Part shown: positions 53,958 through 62,721 of the stretch, one piece after another
How positions within the stretch are numbered: the stretch's first letter is position 1
Layout: each line of letters starts with the position of its first letter
Program-made: the position numbers and the translations under genes
Notes under the pieces: generated by a model
Told to the model about the DNA's origin: nothing
Databases searched by the model: none
Seen by the model: the letters and a program-made list of their open reading frames with translations, nothing else
Origin: Candidatus Accumulibacter conexus
Lineage (GTDB): Bacteria; Pseudomonadota; Gammaproteobacteria; Burkholderiales; Rhodocyclaceae
Assembly: GCA_017592775.1 (NCBI GenBank)
Contig: JAGFNJ010000003.1
Coordinates: forward strand, 62,001-126,000
Direction: 5' to 3'
Length of the DNA stretch: 64,000 bases

Positions 53958-54446
53958 TTGTCCGATCCCCTCAGCCAGATGATCCTCTATCTCGTCCAGC
54001 ACGGCGAGGCCGTCACCGAGACGGTCGACGCCCGGCGGCCGCTGAGCGCAGCGGGCCGCGCCACCGTCGACCAGGTTGCCACTTGGTCAGCCCGGCACGG
54101 CCTGACCGTGGACCAGATCCGCCACAGCGGCAAGCTGCGCGCCGAGCAGACCGCCAGCATCCTCGCTGCCCGGCTGCAGCCGCCGCGCGGGGTCGTGGCG
54201 CAGAGCGGCCTGGCGCCCAACGACGATGTCCGACCAGTGGCGAAGACGTTGGCCGGCGAGACGGGCTCGCTGATGCTGGTCGGCCACCTGCCCTTCCTCG
54301 CGCGCCTGGCAGCCCTGCTCCTCAGCGGCGACAGCGACCGGTCGCTGATCCGCTTTCGCTACGCCGGCCTCGTCGGACTGGTCCGCGACGGCGACCAGTG
54401 GGCGATCAGTTGCGTCGTCCCCGCCGACCTGACCGGTCCGCAGTGA
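53958..54446 (+). CDS. sixA: Phosphohistidine phosphatase SixA
   Basis: 162 residues from TTG 53958, which has GGAGG at ideal spacing; the first ATG is seven codons in. It is a histidine phosphatase fold with the catalytic His15 in LYLVQHGEA and the second catalytic His in GHLPFLARL. SixA removes phosphate from histidine phosphotransfer proteins and PTS components. The normal RHG motif is QHG here, which I recall as frequent in this SixA subgroup, so activity is expected. It is followed by a hydrolase gene after about 130 bases. Confidence 0.88.
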   Translation: MSDPLSQMILYLVQHGEAVTETVDARRPLSAAGRATVDQVATWSARHGLTVDQIRHSGKLRAEQTASILAARLQPPRGVVAQSGLAPNDDVRPVAKTLAGETGSLMLVGHLPFLARLAALLLSGDSDRSLIRFRYAGLVGLVRDGDQWAISCVVPADLTGPQ

Positions 54447-54579
54447 TGTGCGCAGCGCTCGCTCCGCAGCCGATCGACAGAACCGACGGTGCCGACACGC
54501 GCCACGGACCGGCCGACCGGGGGCGGAGCGAGCGCCGCACCCTGCCGCTGCGGGATCCGACGATGACGCCAGACGGCCG

Positions 54580-55236
54580 ATGAACGACGACGCGCTTCGC
54601 CCGGCAGCCGGACAGGGCAGCGAGCGGCTGATCGACGGACCAGAAGAGGCAGTGGCGACGCTCATCCTCGCGCACGGTGCCGGCGCCGGCATGGACGCGC
54701 CGTTCATGCAGGCCGTCGCTCTCGGGATCGCGGAGCGTGGTCTGCGGGTCATCCGCTTCGAGTTTCCATACATGGCGGCGAGCCGCCGCAGCGGCACGCG
54801 CCGTCCGCCTGACCGCCCTGCGGTCCTGCGCCAGGCCTGGCTCGACGTGCTGGCGTCGACGGCGGCGCCAAGACCGTTCATCGGCGGCAAGTCGCTCGGC
54901 GGCCGCGTCGCCAGCCTGATTGCCGACGAGTTGGACGTCGCCGGGCTGGTCTGCCTCGGCTACCCGTTCCACCCGGTCGGCAAGCCCGATGTGCTGCGAA
55001 TCGACCACCTGCGGGTCATGCGGACGCCGACGCTGATCCTGCAGGGCGAGCGCGATCCCTTCGGCAGCGTGCACGAAGTCGGCGGCTACCCACTGTCGCC
55101 GCAAGTCCGACTGCACTGGCTGCTGGATGGCGACCATGGTTTCACGCCGCGCGTCGCATCCGGGCGCACCCAGGCGGAGAACTGGCGTGAAGCCGTTGAC
55201 GCGGTCTGCGACTTCGTCGCCGCGGTCTGCTGCTGA
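54580..55236 (+). CDS. Alpha/beta hydrolase, KANL3/Tex30-like
   Basis: 218 residues. HGAGAG near 32-37 forms the oxyanion region, the nucleophile is Ser105 in GKSLGG, the acid is Asp159 in GERDPFG, and the base is His186 in DGDHGF. The fold is the small dienelactone-hydrolase-like group known in eukaryotes as Tex30/KANL3, here an intracellular enzyme with no signal peptide. Substrate unknown. The ATG at 54580 has little upstream ribosome signal but gives a compact, family-length protein. Confidence 0.8.
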   Translation: MNDDALRPAAGQGSERLIDGPEEAVATLILAHGAGAGMDAPFMQAVALGIAERGLRVIRFEFPYMAASRRSGTRRPPDRPAVLRQAWLDVLASTAAPRPFIGGKSLGGRVASLIADELDVAGLVCLGYPFHPVGKPDVLRIDHLRVMRTPTLILQGERDPFGSVHEVGGYPLSPQVRLHWLLDGDHGFTPRVASGRTQAENWREAVDAVCDFVAAVCC

Positions 55237-55476
55237 CCGCCGTCAGCCCGAGCTTCGCTCTGCACGGCTGCCGCGGGCGCGGCGCCGAGGCCCGTCCACC
55301 TTTGGCCCCTGCGCGGGCAGGGCAAACGGACGCTTGGCGAACAAATCATCGCGCGCAGCCGAGGAAGGCCACCTTCGAGAGGTCCCATGAACCGGATGCG
55401 GGCTGGATTGAACCGGCCAACCAGCCAAGGAAGCCAATCGAGCCGCTCACAGGGTCCAGATTTTCTTGAGATTTCT

Positions 55477-55550
55477 TGGAGGCGCGAGCGGGAGTCGAAC
55501 CCACCTACACGGATTTGCAATCCGGTGCATAACCGCTTTGCTATCGCGCC
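55477..55550 (-). tRNA. tRNA-Cys (anticodon GCA)
   Basis: 74 bases including encoded CCA. The acceptor GGCGCGA pairs with TCGCGCC, the anticodon GCA is complementary to 55516-55518, and the T arm GTTCGACTC is standard. It follows tRNA-Gly in the same minus-strand transcript. Confidence 0.95.
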
Positions 55551-55613
55551 ACGCCCGTCGGCTGACAGGCGGTCCGGCTGGCTCGGAGTGGTCCGAGTGC
55601 CGTGCAGAAGACT

Positions 55614-55689
55614 TGGAGCGGGAAAAGAGTCTCGAACTCTCGACCTATACCTTGGCAAGGTATCGCTCTACCAACTGAGCTATTCCCGC
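55614..55689 (-). tRNA. tRNA-Gly (anticodon GCC)
   Basis: 76 bases including encoded CCA. The acceptor GCGGGAA pairs with TTCCCGC, and the anticodon GCC is complementary to 55654-55656. First tRNA of the pair, 16 bases after the -10 element of its promoter. Confidence 0.95.
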
Positions 55690-55704
55690 TTGAAGCGAGT
55701 GCGC

Positions 55705-55732
55705 ATTATAAATGCCTGCCCGATGCTGTCAA
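55705..55732 (-). promoter_or_regulatory. Promoter of tRNA-Gly/tRNA-Cys
   Basis: On the minus strand, -35 TTGACA (55727-55732) and -10 TATAAT (55705-55710) are both perfect consensus and 16 bases apart. It lies between pgsA and the tRNA genes, so they can be transcribed independently of uvrC-pgsA. Confidence 0.85.
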
Positions 55733-55793
55733 CGCATTCTTCCCGACGCGCCGCGGCAATCAAGGGCGGGCCGACGCTGCCGGCGGCCGGCCA

Positions 55794-56372
55794 CTAACGC
55801 CGGCGATCCTCCTCGATCAGGTGCGGCCAGGCCATTCGCATGTAATACCCCATCGACCACAGGGTCAGCACCGCTGCGATATAGATCAGCCAGGTGCCGA
55901 ACTCGAAGGCGCTGACCCCGAGCACAGGCTGGTAATACAGGAGCAGCGGAATGGCGATCATCTGCGCCGTCGTCTTGATCTTGCCGATCATCGACACGGC
56001 GACGCTGCGGTGCGCACCGATGCGCGCCATCCATTCGCGCAGCGCCGAGATCGTGATCTCGCGACCGATGATGATCGCCGCCAGGATGGCATCGAGACGA
56101 CCCAACTGGACGAGGACGATCAGGGTGGCCGCGACCATCAGCTTGTCGGCGACCGGATCGAGAAAGGCACCAAAGGCCGAGGTCTGGTGCCAGCGCCTGG
56201 CGAGATAACCGTCGAGCCAGTCGGTCGCGGCGGCGACGACGAAGATCAGCGTCGCCGCCAGGTCGCGCTCGGCGAGGCGCAGCCACGACTCCGGCAGGTA
56301 GTACACGGCGATCAGCAGCGGGATCAGGATGATCCTCAGCCAGGTCAGCAGGATCGGTATGTTGATTGGCAT
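55794..56372 (-). CDS. pgsA: CDP-diacylglycerol-glycerol-3-phosphate phosphatidyltransferase
   Basis: 192 residues with four to five membrane helices. The CDP-alcohol phosphotransferase signature is complete: D-G-x2-A-R-x8-G-x3-D-x3-D across DGYLARR and GAFLDPVADK. It makes phosphatidylglycerol phosphate from CDP-diacylglycerol and glycerol-3-phosphate at the inner membrane. Its start overlaps the uvrC stop by one base (TGATG), the classic uvrC-pgsA pair. Two tRNA genes follow on the same strand. Confidence 0.96.
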   Translation of the reverse strand: MPINIPILLTWLRIILIPLLIAVYYLPESWLRLAERDLAATLIFVVAAATDWLDGYLARRWHQTSAFGAFLDPVADKLMVAATLIVLVQLGRLDAILAAIIIGREITISALREWMARIGAHRSVAVSMIGKIKTTAQMIAIPLLLYYQPVLGVSAFEFGTWLIYIAAVLTLWSMGYYMRMAWPHLIEEDRRR

Positions 56373-58189
56373 CAGTGCAAAGCCGTGTAGATTTTCTCGG
56401 CCAGTTCCCGGCTGATCCCGGGGACTGCGGTGAGTTGGTCAACCCCGGCGTCCGTGATTCCCTGCAGGCCGCCAAAACGGGCGATCAGGGCTTTGCGTCG
56501 CTTCGGTCCGATGCCACTGATCTCGTCCAGACGCGAACTCCTGCCGGCCTTGCCGCGTCGCGCGCGGTGCCCGGCGACGGCGAAGCGATGTGCCTCGTCG
56601 CGAATCTCCTGGATCAGATGCAGTGCGGGATGTCCCGGGGGCAATTGTAGCGGCTTGCGGGCGTCTGCGAAAACGAGTGTTTCGAGTCCCGGTTTGCGCG
56701 CCTCGCCCTTGGCGACGCCGAGCAGCGGCAAGTGCGACAGCCCGAGTTCCTCGAGCGCCGCCGCTGCCGCGCCGACCTGGCCGCTGCCGCCGTCGATCAG
56801 GACCAGGGTCGGCAGTACGCCCTCGCCCGCCGACAGCCTCTCGTAGCGCCGCTGCACGGCCTGCCGGATGGCGGCGCAGTCGTCGCCGGGCTGAATGTCG
56901 GCGATGTTGAAGCGGCGGTATTCGCCGCGCCGCATTTCGCCGCCCTGATGGACGACGCAGGAGGCGACGGTGGACTCGCCCTGCGTGTGACTGATGTCGA
57001 AGCACTCGATCCGCACCTCGTGGTCCGGCTCGATGTCCAGTTCGAGCGTCCGGCACAGCTCGTCCAGTCGTGCCTCCTGCCGCGAGAGCGCAACGCGCCG
57101 CGCGGTGATCGCCAGGCTGGCGTTCTGCTCGGCCATCTCGACCCAGATGCGCTGGACGGTAAAGCGCGGCTGTCCCACCCGGACGCGGACGGCAGTCATC
57201 GCCGCCAGCGACTCGGCGACCTCGGCATCGGGCAGTGCCAGGTTGAGCAGGATGCGCGGCGGCATCGGATGCGCCAGGTAGTGCTGGTACAGGAAGGCCG
57301 TCAAGACCTCGAGGGGCGACGAATCGGCGGCATTGGCGGGAAACTGCGGTCGGTCGCCGAGATGCCGGCCGCCGCGGACCATTGCCAGGTTCACGCAAGT
57401 CAGGCCGTCCGCGGCGACCGCGGCGACGATGTCGACGTCGCCATCGCGGCCGCTTTCGACGTACTGCTTCTCCTGCACCTGGCGCAGTGACTGGATCTGG
57501 TCCCGATGGACCGCAGCCTGCTCGAAGGCGAGCCGGGCCGCCGCCTGGTCCATCAGCTCGGTCAGGCTGCCGATGACGTCGCCCTGGCGCCCCTGCAGGA
57601 ACATGCCGGCGAGCCGGACGTCCTCGGCATAGCGTGCGGCGTCGATCAGTCCAACGCAGGGGCCGGAGCAGCGCCTGATCTGGTACAGCAGGCACGGTCG
57701 CGAGCGGTTGTTGAACACCGGGTTGTCGCAGGTCCGCAAGCGAAACATCTTCTGCAACAGATGAATGCTCTCGCGCACCGCGACCGACGACGGGAACGGG
57801 CCAAAGTAATCGGCACGGCGATCGGTGGTGCCGCGAAAGAAGGCAAGTTGCGGATAGGTCTCGTGTGTCAGGACGATGTACGGGTAGGACTTGTCATCGC
57901 GGAAGAGAATGTTGTAGCGCGGCGCCAGGCTCTTGATGAGGTTGTTCTCGAGCAGCAACGCTTCCGCCTCGGAACGCGTCACCGTCGTCTCGACACTGGC
58001 GATCTGCGCCACCATCAAGGCGATGCGCGGACTCGGATGCCGCTCGCGAAAATAGGAGGCGAGCCGCTTGCGCAGATTCTTCGCCTTGCCGACGTAGAGA
58101 ACCTGGCCATCGCCGTCGATCATCCGGTAAACGCCCGGCAGCTCGGTCAGCGTGGCAAGCAGGGCTTTGGCATCGAAGGCTTCGGTCAT
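56372..58189 (-). CDS. uvrC: Excinuclease ABC subunit C
   Basis: 605 residues. The N-terminal GIY-YIG nuclease (GVYRMIDGDGQVLYVGKAKN) makes the 3' incision, a UvrB-binding segment lies near 200-235, an RNase H-like nuclease makes the 5' incision, and two helix-hairpin-helix motifs end the protein (SGIGPKRRKAL, TAVPGISRELAEKIY). Nucleotide excision repair with UvrA and UvrB. The start at 58189 gives the standard N-terminus; the long upstream open frame is not coding. It is the first gene of the uvrC-pgsA operon. Confidence 0.97.
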   Translation of the reverse strand: MTEAFDAKALLATLTELPGVYRMIDGDGQVLYVGKAKNLRKRLASYFRERHPSPRIALMVAQIASVETTVTRSEAEALLLENNLIKSLAPRYNILFRDDKSYPYIVLTHETYPQLAFFRGTTDRRADYFGPFPSSVAVRESIHLLQKMFRLRTCDNPVFNNRSRPCLLYQIRRCSGPCVGLIDAARYAEDVRLAGMFLQGRQGDVIGSLTELMDQAAARLAFEQAAVHRDQIQSLRQVQEKQYVESGRDGDVDIVAAVAADGLTCVNLAMVRGGRHLGDRPQFPANAADSSPLEVLTAFLYQHYLAHPMPPRILLNLALPDAEVAESLAAMTAVRVRVGQPRFTVQRIWVEMAEQNASLAITARRVALSRQEARLDELCRTLELDIEPDHEVRIECFDISHTQGESTVASCVVHQGGEMRRGEYRRFNIADIQPGDDCAAIRQAVQRRYERLSAGEGVLPTLVLIDGGSGQVGAAAAALEELGLSHLPLLGVAKGEARKPGLETLVFADARKPLQLPPGHPALHLIQEIRDEAHRFAVAGHRARRGKAGRSSRLDEISGIGPKRRKALIARFGGLQGITDAGVDQLTAVPGISRELAEKIYTALH

Positions 58190-58412
58190 CGGCAGGGTGA
58201 GGCTGGCAGCGGCAGGCGCCGCGCGGACGGTCACCGGCGATGGTATCACGCGCGCTGCGGCGCCAGTCGTGCACCTGCAGCGACTGCGAGACCGGGCAGC
58301 CGCAGGGGCGGGATGCGCCCGGGCGCTTGCGGGAAGTCTGATTGACCGTGCTGCGCCGGCCGGCATACACTTGTTCCATGAGCTGCATCGCCAACCCGTC
58401 CAGCGCCTGCCG

Positions 58413-60860
58413 GTGAGCACCGGGCGCAACGAACCCTGCCCCTGTGGCAGCGGCAGGAAATACAAGAACTGCTGCCTCGGGCGCGGCAGCGGCGGCGGCA
58501 GTCCGGACGGCGCTCCGACCGCCATCGACCCGGCACATCTGCTGGCGATGTATCGCGGCGGCCGCTTTGCCGAACTGGCTGCGCTGCTTCGCCACCTGCT
58601 CGGGACCGCGCCGCAGTCAGGCTTCCTCTGGGGGCTGCTCGGCGCCAGCCTCGAGGCGCAGGGCGAGGACGGCCTGCCGGCCTGGCAACGGGCGGCGACC
58701 CTGTCGCCGAAGGATTTCGACGCCCAGAGCGGCCTCGGCAGGGCTCTCGTTGCGCATTCGCGACTGGCCGATGCGGCCGCCTGCTTCCGGCGAGCGCTCG
58801 CCCTGCAGCCGGGAAATCCGCTTGCCCTCTTCCACCTCGGCGACACGCTGCGCATGCTCGGCAACTTCGACGAAGCGGCGCAGCACCTCGGCCAGCTTCC
58901 CGCTCGCGCTGCCGATTTCGTCGACGGACTGGTTGCGCTCGCCCTGACGCTCGGCGAGCTCGGCCGCTTCGACGAGGCCGAAGAGCTCTGCCGGCGCGTA
59001 TTGCAGCGCGCGCCGGCGACCCCGGCAGCGCACTTCTGCCTGGGTAACGTCCTCCTCCGCTCCGCCCGCCTTGCCGAAGCCAGACAATGCTTCGTCGCCG
59101 CGCTGCAGACCGACCCGAACTGGCTGCCGGCACTCGAGGGCCTCGGCAACGTGCTGCAGGAACTCGGCCAGACCGCGCAGGCGAGCGAGTGCTATCGCAA
59201 GTGCCTCGAGATCAGCCCCGGCCTGCCGACGGCCAACGCCAACCTGGGACGGCTCTTCGTCGAGCAGAACCGCTTTGCCGAAGCGGAGACCTGCTACCGG
59301 CAAGCCGTCCAGTCCGATGCGCAGAATCCCGCGCTGCTCGAGCGACTCGCCAGCGTGTTGCAGGAACTCGGGCGCGCGGCGGAAGCCCGGAGCTGCTACC
59401 TGCGCGCGCTCGCCCTGCAGCCCGACCGGGCAAGCGCGAGGCTGGCGCTCGCCACGGCGGCGCTGCCGGTGCTCGCGCAGAGCGCCGACGAAGCCGCAGG
59501 CATCGCGCCGGGCTTCGCCGCCGCGCTCGAAGAACTGGCCGACTGGCTGCACGCCGAACGGCGCCCGCCGCTCTCCGCCGCCGACTTGGCGGCGACGCAG
59601 CAGGCGTTCTTCCTCGCCTATCGGACCGGCAACCATGTCGGGCTGCTGTCGCGTTACGCCGACCTCGTCAGCGAATGCCTCGACCCACAGGACCGCCCGC
59701 AGCCGCCGCCCCGCTCGCGGATTCGGCTGCTCATCGTCTCGCATCACGTGCGCTGGCACTCGGTCTGGAACATCGTTCTGCGCGGCCTGCTGCTGCACAT
59801 CGACCGGCAGCGTTTCGAACTGCTCGTCTACCACCTCGGCAACAGCGAGGACGAGGAAACCGCCTTCGCCCGCGGCCTGGTCGATGGCTGGCGCGACCGA
59901 CAGACCGTCGTCGATGCCGCCGGCTGGCTGGCTGCCGCCGCCGCGGACTGCCCCGACGTCATCTTCTACCCCGAGATCGGCATGTCGTCACTCTGCTACT
60001 TCCTCGCCGCGCACCGACTGGCGCCGCTGCAGGTGGCAGGCTGGGGACACCCGATCACCACCGGCCTGGCGAGCATCGACCTGTTCCTCTCGGGAGAACT
60101 GCTCGAACCCGCGGATGCCGACGCCCACTACCGCGAGCGACTGATCCGCCTGCCCGGGACCGGCTGCTGCACCGCCCCGCTGCCGCTGGTTGCCGAACCG
60201 CTCCCGGATGACGTCGAAAGCCGCTTGCGGGACATGCCGGGAGCGCGCTTCGTGATCGCCCAGCGGGCGATCAAGTTCGATCCCGGTGACGACGACCACT
60301 ACGCCCGGATCGCCGCCGCCTGCGGCGCGTGCGTCTTCATCATCCTGCGCGATCCGGTCTGCCCGTGGGCGACCGATCTCATCGTCGCCCGCCTCGAGTC
60401 GGCATTCCGCGGCTGCGGGCTCGATCCGGCGCGGCACCTCCTGAGCATTCCCTGGCTGTCGCCGGCGACCTTCCTGACCCTGCTCGACCGCTGCGACGTC
60501 TATCTCGACTGCCCCGCCTTCTCCGGCTACACGACGGCGTGGATGGCCCTGCACCGCGGCCTGCCGATCGTCACGCTCGAGGGCGCCAGCCTGCGCCAGC
60601 GACTCGCCGCCGGGCTGCTGCGCCGCGCCGGATTGCCGGCAACCGTTGCCGCATCGGCGGATGAGTACGTCGCCATTGCCGCCGGGCTCGCCCGGACGTG
60701 TCGCGACGAGGCGCGCCGTGCAGCCCAGCGCGCGGCAATCCGCGCCGCCGCGCCGGCCGTCGACGACGACGTGCGCGTCGTCAGGGCCTTCGAGGAGTGC
60801 CTCGCGAGCGCGCATGCGACACACAGCGCTGGCGCGACCCGCGAGCCGGGCAAGGAATGA
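58413..60860 (+). CDS. SEC-C zinc motif - TPR - O-GlcNAc-transferase-like protein
   Basis: 815 residues from GTG 58413. The first ~20 residues form a SEC-C zinc motif (NEPCPCGSGRKYKNCC, ligands C9, C11, C20 and C21). A long TPR array follows (about 45-360, many units ending in A-L-x-P-type helices). The C-terminal half (about 440-800) resembles the glycosyltransferase domain of O-GlcNAc transferase/SPINDLY (GT41), with VAGWGHPITTGLASID, a conserved-type YLDCPAFSGYTT and a KFDPGDD region. Such enzymes glycosylate Ser/Thr of proteins. The start is uncertain (no strong ribosome site). It overlaps the amidase gene by ATGA. Confidence 0.85.
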   Translation: MSTGRNEPCPCGSGRKYKNCCLGRGSGGGSPDGAPTAIDPAHLLAMYRGGRFAELAALLRHLLGTAPQSGFLWGLLGASLEAQGEDGLPAWQRAATLSPKDFDAQSGLGRALVAHSRLADAAACFRRALALQPGNPLALFHLGDTLRMLGNFDEAAQHLGQLPARAADFVDGLVALALTLGELGRFDEAEELCRRVLQRAPATPAAHFCLGNVLLRSARLAEARQCFVAALQTDPNWLPALEGLGNVLQELGQTAQASECYRKCLEISPGLPTANANLGRLFVEQNRFAEAETCYRQAVQSDAQNPALLERLASVLQELGRAAEARSCYLRALALQPDRASARLALATAALPVLAQSADEAAGIAPGFAAALEELADWLHAERRPPLSAADLAATQQAFFLAYRTGNHVGLLSRYADLVSECLDPQDRPQPPPRSRIRLLIVSHHVRWHSVWNIVLRGLLLHIDRQRFELLVYHLGNSEDEETAFARGLVDGWRDRQTVVDAAGWLAAAAADCPDVIFYPEIGMSSLCYFLAAHRLAPLQVAGWGHPITTGLASIDLFLSGELLEPADADAHYRERLIRLPGTGCCTAPLPLVAEPLPDDVESRLRDMPGARFVIAQRAIKFDPGDDDHYARIAAACGACVFIILRDPVCPWATDLIVARLESAFRGCGLDPARHLLSIPWLSPATFLTLLDRCDVYLDCPAFSGYTTAWMALHRGLPIVTLEGASLRQRLAAGLLRRAGLPATVAASADEYVAIAAGLARTCRDEARRAAQRAAIRAAAPAVDDDVRVVRAFEECLASAHATHSAGATREPGKE

Positions 60861-61669
60861 ACTTCTGGCGGCGGCATCGTTCGTGCCGGCAACGGCACAC
60901 CCACTGGCGGTCGTGCCCATTGCCGGTCCATGCCGCCGGTCTTGTGCTTGTGGCGAGCATCGTCGCCGGCTGCGGCGCCCTGCCCACAGGCCCTGCCGCA
61001 GGCGTCGTGTCGGTGCCGTCGCCGAACCACAACGCCCGCCGACCGAACTTCGTCATCCTCCACGACACCACGAGCAGCACCGTCGAGCCGGCACTGAAAA
61101 CGCTCACCGATCCGGCACGCGGGGTCAGTTCGCATTACCTGATCGGCCGCGACGGCACCCTCTACCAGCTCGTCGATGAGGAGCGGCGCGCCTGGCACGC
61201 GGGCGCTTCCCACTGGGGCGGCAACACCGACCTCAACTCGGCGTCGATCGGCATCGAACTCGACAACACCGGCGCCGAGCCCTACCCCGAAGCGCAGATC
61301 GTCCGCCTCCTGCAACTGTTGCAGGAGCTGCGCGAACGCTACCGGATTCCGGCGGGCAACGTCATCGGCCACGGCGACATCGCTCCCGGCCGCAAGGTCG
61401 ACCCAAGCCGCCATTTCCCCTGGCAGCGGCTGGCGGCAGAGGGCTTCGGTCTCTGGTGCCGCGAACAGCCACCAGAACAGGATCCCGTTGCGGTCGACCC
61501 GCTGCTCGCGTTGCAGGCGATCGGTTACGACGTTACCGACCCGGCGGCCGCCGTGGCGGCGTTTCGCCGCCATTTTCTCGGCATCGACCTGGCCGGCGAA
61601 ACGAGCCTGGCCGAGCGCCAGTTGATGCTCTGCCTGCTGCTCGAGAAGCGGCGCAAGCCGGCGCCCTGA
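60857..61669 (+). CDS. N-acetylmuramoyl-L-alanine amidase lipoprotein (AmpD/AmiD-type)
   Basis: 270 residues. A lipoprotein signal ends at Cys39 (VAGC). The amidase_2 domain has zinc ligands H69 (FVILHDTTS), H171 and D181 (GHGDIAPGRKVDP), with Glu133 as a likely catalytic residue and a C-terminal peptidoglycan-binding-like region. It cuts the amide between muramic acid and the peptide in peptidoglycan fragments, and a lipid anchor places it in the periplasm like AmiD. Its start overlaps the preceding gene stop (ATGA). It would act on products of the transglycosylase at 33104. Confidence 0.9.
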   Translation: MNFWRRHRSCRQRHTHWRSCPLPVHAAGLVLVASIVAGCGALPTGPAAGVVSVPSPNHNARRPNFVILHDTTSSTVEPALKTLTDPARGVSSHYLIGRDGTLYQLVDEERRAWHAGASHWGGNTDLNSASIGIELDNTGAEPYPEAQIVRLLQLLQELRERYRIPAGNVIGHGDIAPGRKVDPSRHFPWQRLAAEGFGLWCREQPPEQDPVAVDPLLALQAIGYDVTDPAAAVAAFRRHFLGIDLAGETSLAERQLMLCLLLEKRRKPAP

Positions 61670-61692
61670 GCGGCAGCGGACAGCCGCCCCGC

Positions 61693-61730
61693 AGCGGCCG
61701 CGACCGGCGGCGGCGGCAGCGGCGGCCGCT
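61693..61730. terminator. Possible hairpin between convergent genes
   Basis: AGCGGCCGC (61693-61701) and GCGGCCGCT (61722-61730) form a perfect 9-bp stem around a 20-base CGG-rich loop, between the stops of the amidase and transporter genes. No T tract is present, so it is only a weak terminator candidate. Confidence 0.35.
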
Positions 61731-61732
61731 CC

Positions 61733-62464
61733 TCATGCCTTCAGGCTGAAGGGCGTGAAGTTGGTCTGCACGTCATAGTAATCCTCGTTCTCCGCCCGCT
61801 TCAACGTTCGCACCACGCGGTAGGTGACCGGCGTGAACACGACCTCGACCATCACCTTGACGACGAACTGCGACAGCATCACCTGCCACAGGATCTCGTT
61901 CGGGATCAGTCCCGAATCGTAGAAGGCCAGCGGGTAGAAGAGGGCCGAGTCGACTCCCTCGCCGACGATCGTCGAACCGATGGTCCGCGTCCACAACCAG
62001 CGACCGCGGGTGAGGATCTTCATCTTCGCGAGAACGAAGGAGTTGACGAACTCGCCGCAGAAGAATGCGACCAGCGAAGCGAGCACGATGCGCCAGGTCG
62101 AGCCGAAGGCGACCTCGTAGGCGGCCTGGTTCTGCCACTCCGGCGCCGGCGGCAACTGCACGACGATCCAGGCCATCGCCGAAGCGAAGGCCATCGCCGC
62201 GAACCCGGCCCAGATCACCCGCCGCGCCCGCGCGTAGCCGTACACCTCGGTGAGGATGTCGCCGAAGATGTAGGAGATCGGGAAGAACAGGACACCGGCA
62301 CCGAAGGTCACCGGCCCCAGGAGCGGCAGCGTCACCTGTGCCGCCTTCGCCGGTCCGATCAGGTTGGAGCACAGGTAGACAGCGACGAAAGCGGCCATCA
62401 CCAGATCGTAATAGCGGTAGGTGGTCGCCGGACGCGGTGCCGCCGGAGAGGCTTCATCATGCAT
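61733..62464 (-). CDS. Queuosine precursor transporter (YhhQ/QueT family)
   Basis: 243 residues with six to seven membrane helices. The PISYIFGDILTEVYGYARARR block and GSTIVGEGVDSALFYPLAF segment are characteristic of the YhhQ (VUT) family, which imports queuosine precursors preQ0/preQ1 for tRNA modification. The start at 62464 is favoured by the MHDEA N-terminus. It is divergent from psd, with about 260 bases between them. Confidence 0.88.
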   Translation of the reverse strand: MHDEASPAAPRPATTYRYYDLVMAAFVAVYLCSNLIGPAKAAQVTLPLLGPVTFGAGVLFFPISYIFGDILTEVYGYARARRVIWAGFAAMAFASAMAWIVVQLPPAPEWQNQAAYEVAFGSTWRIVLASLVAFFCGEFVNSFVLAKMKILTRGRWLWTRTIGSTIVGEGVDSALFYPLAFYDSGLIPNEILWQVMLSQFVVKVMVEVVFTPVTYRVVRTLKRAENEDYYDVQTNFTPFSLKA

Positions 62465-62721
62465 CGGCCGGTTTATACCACTGAAGTCGGCCGGCTGCAG
62501 CCTTGGCACGGCAGCGCGGCGAAGCAGCGGCGAGCGGCGGCGTCCGGCGACTCCGCCGACCGTGCCAGGAGCCGCTGCACAAGCCGGCAGGAAAGCGGGC
62601 AACGAGAACCGCCTCGCCCAGGCGAGCCGACGCAACTGCCGGCGGCGCGGCCGGCGGACGAAGCGCCGCGACCGCCGTGCGAAGCACTATAATCCCGACC
62701 TCGACTCCCGCGGATACCATC

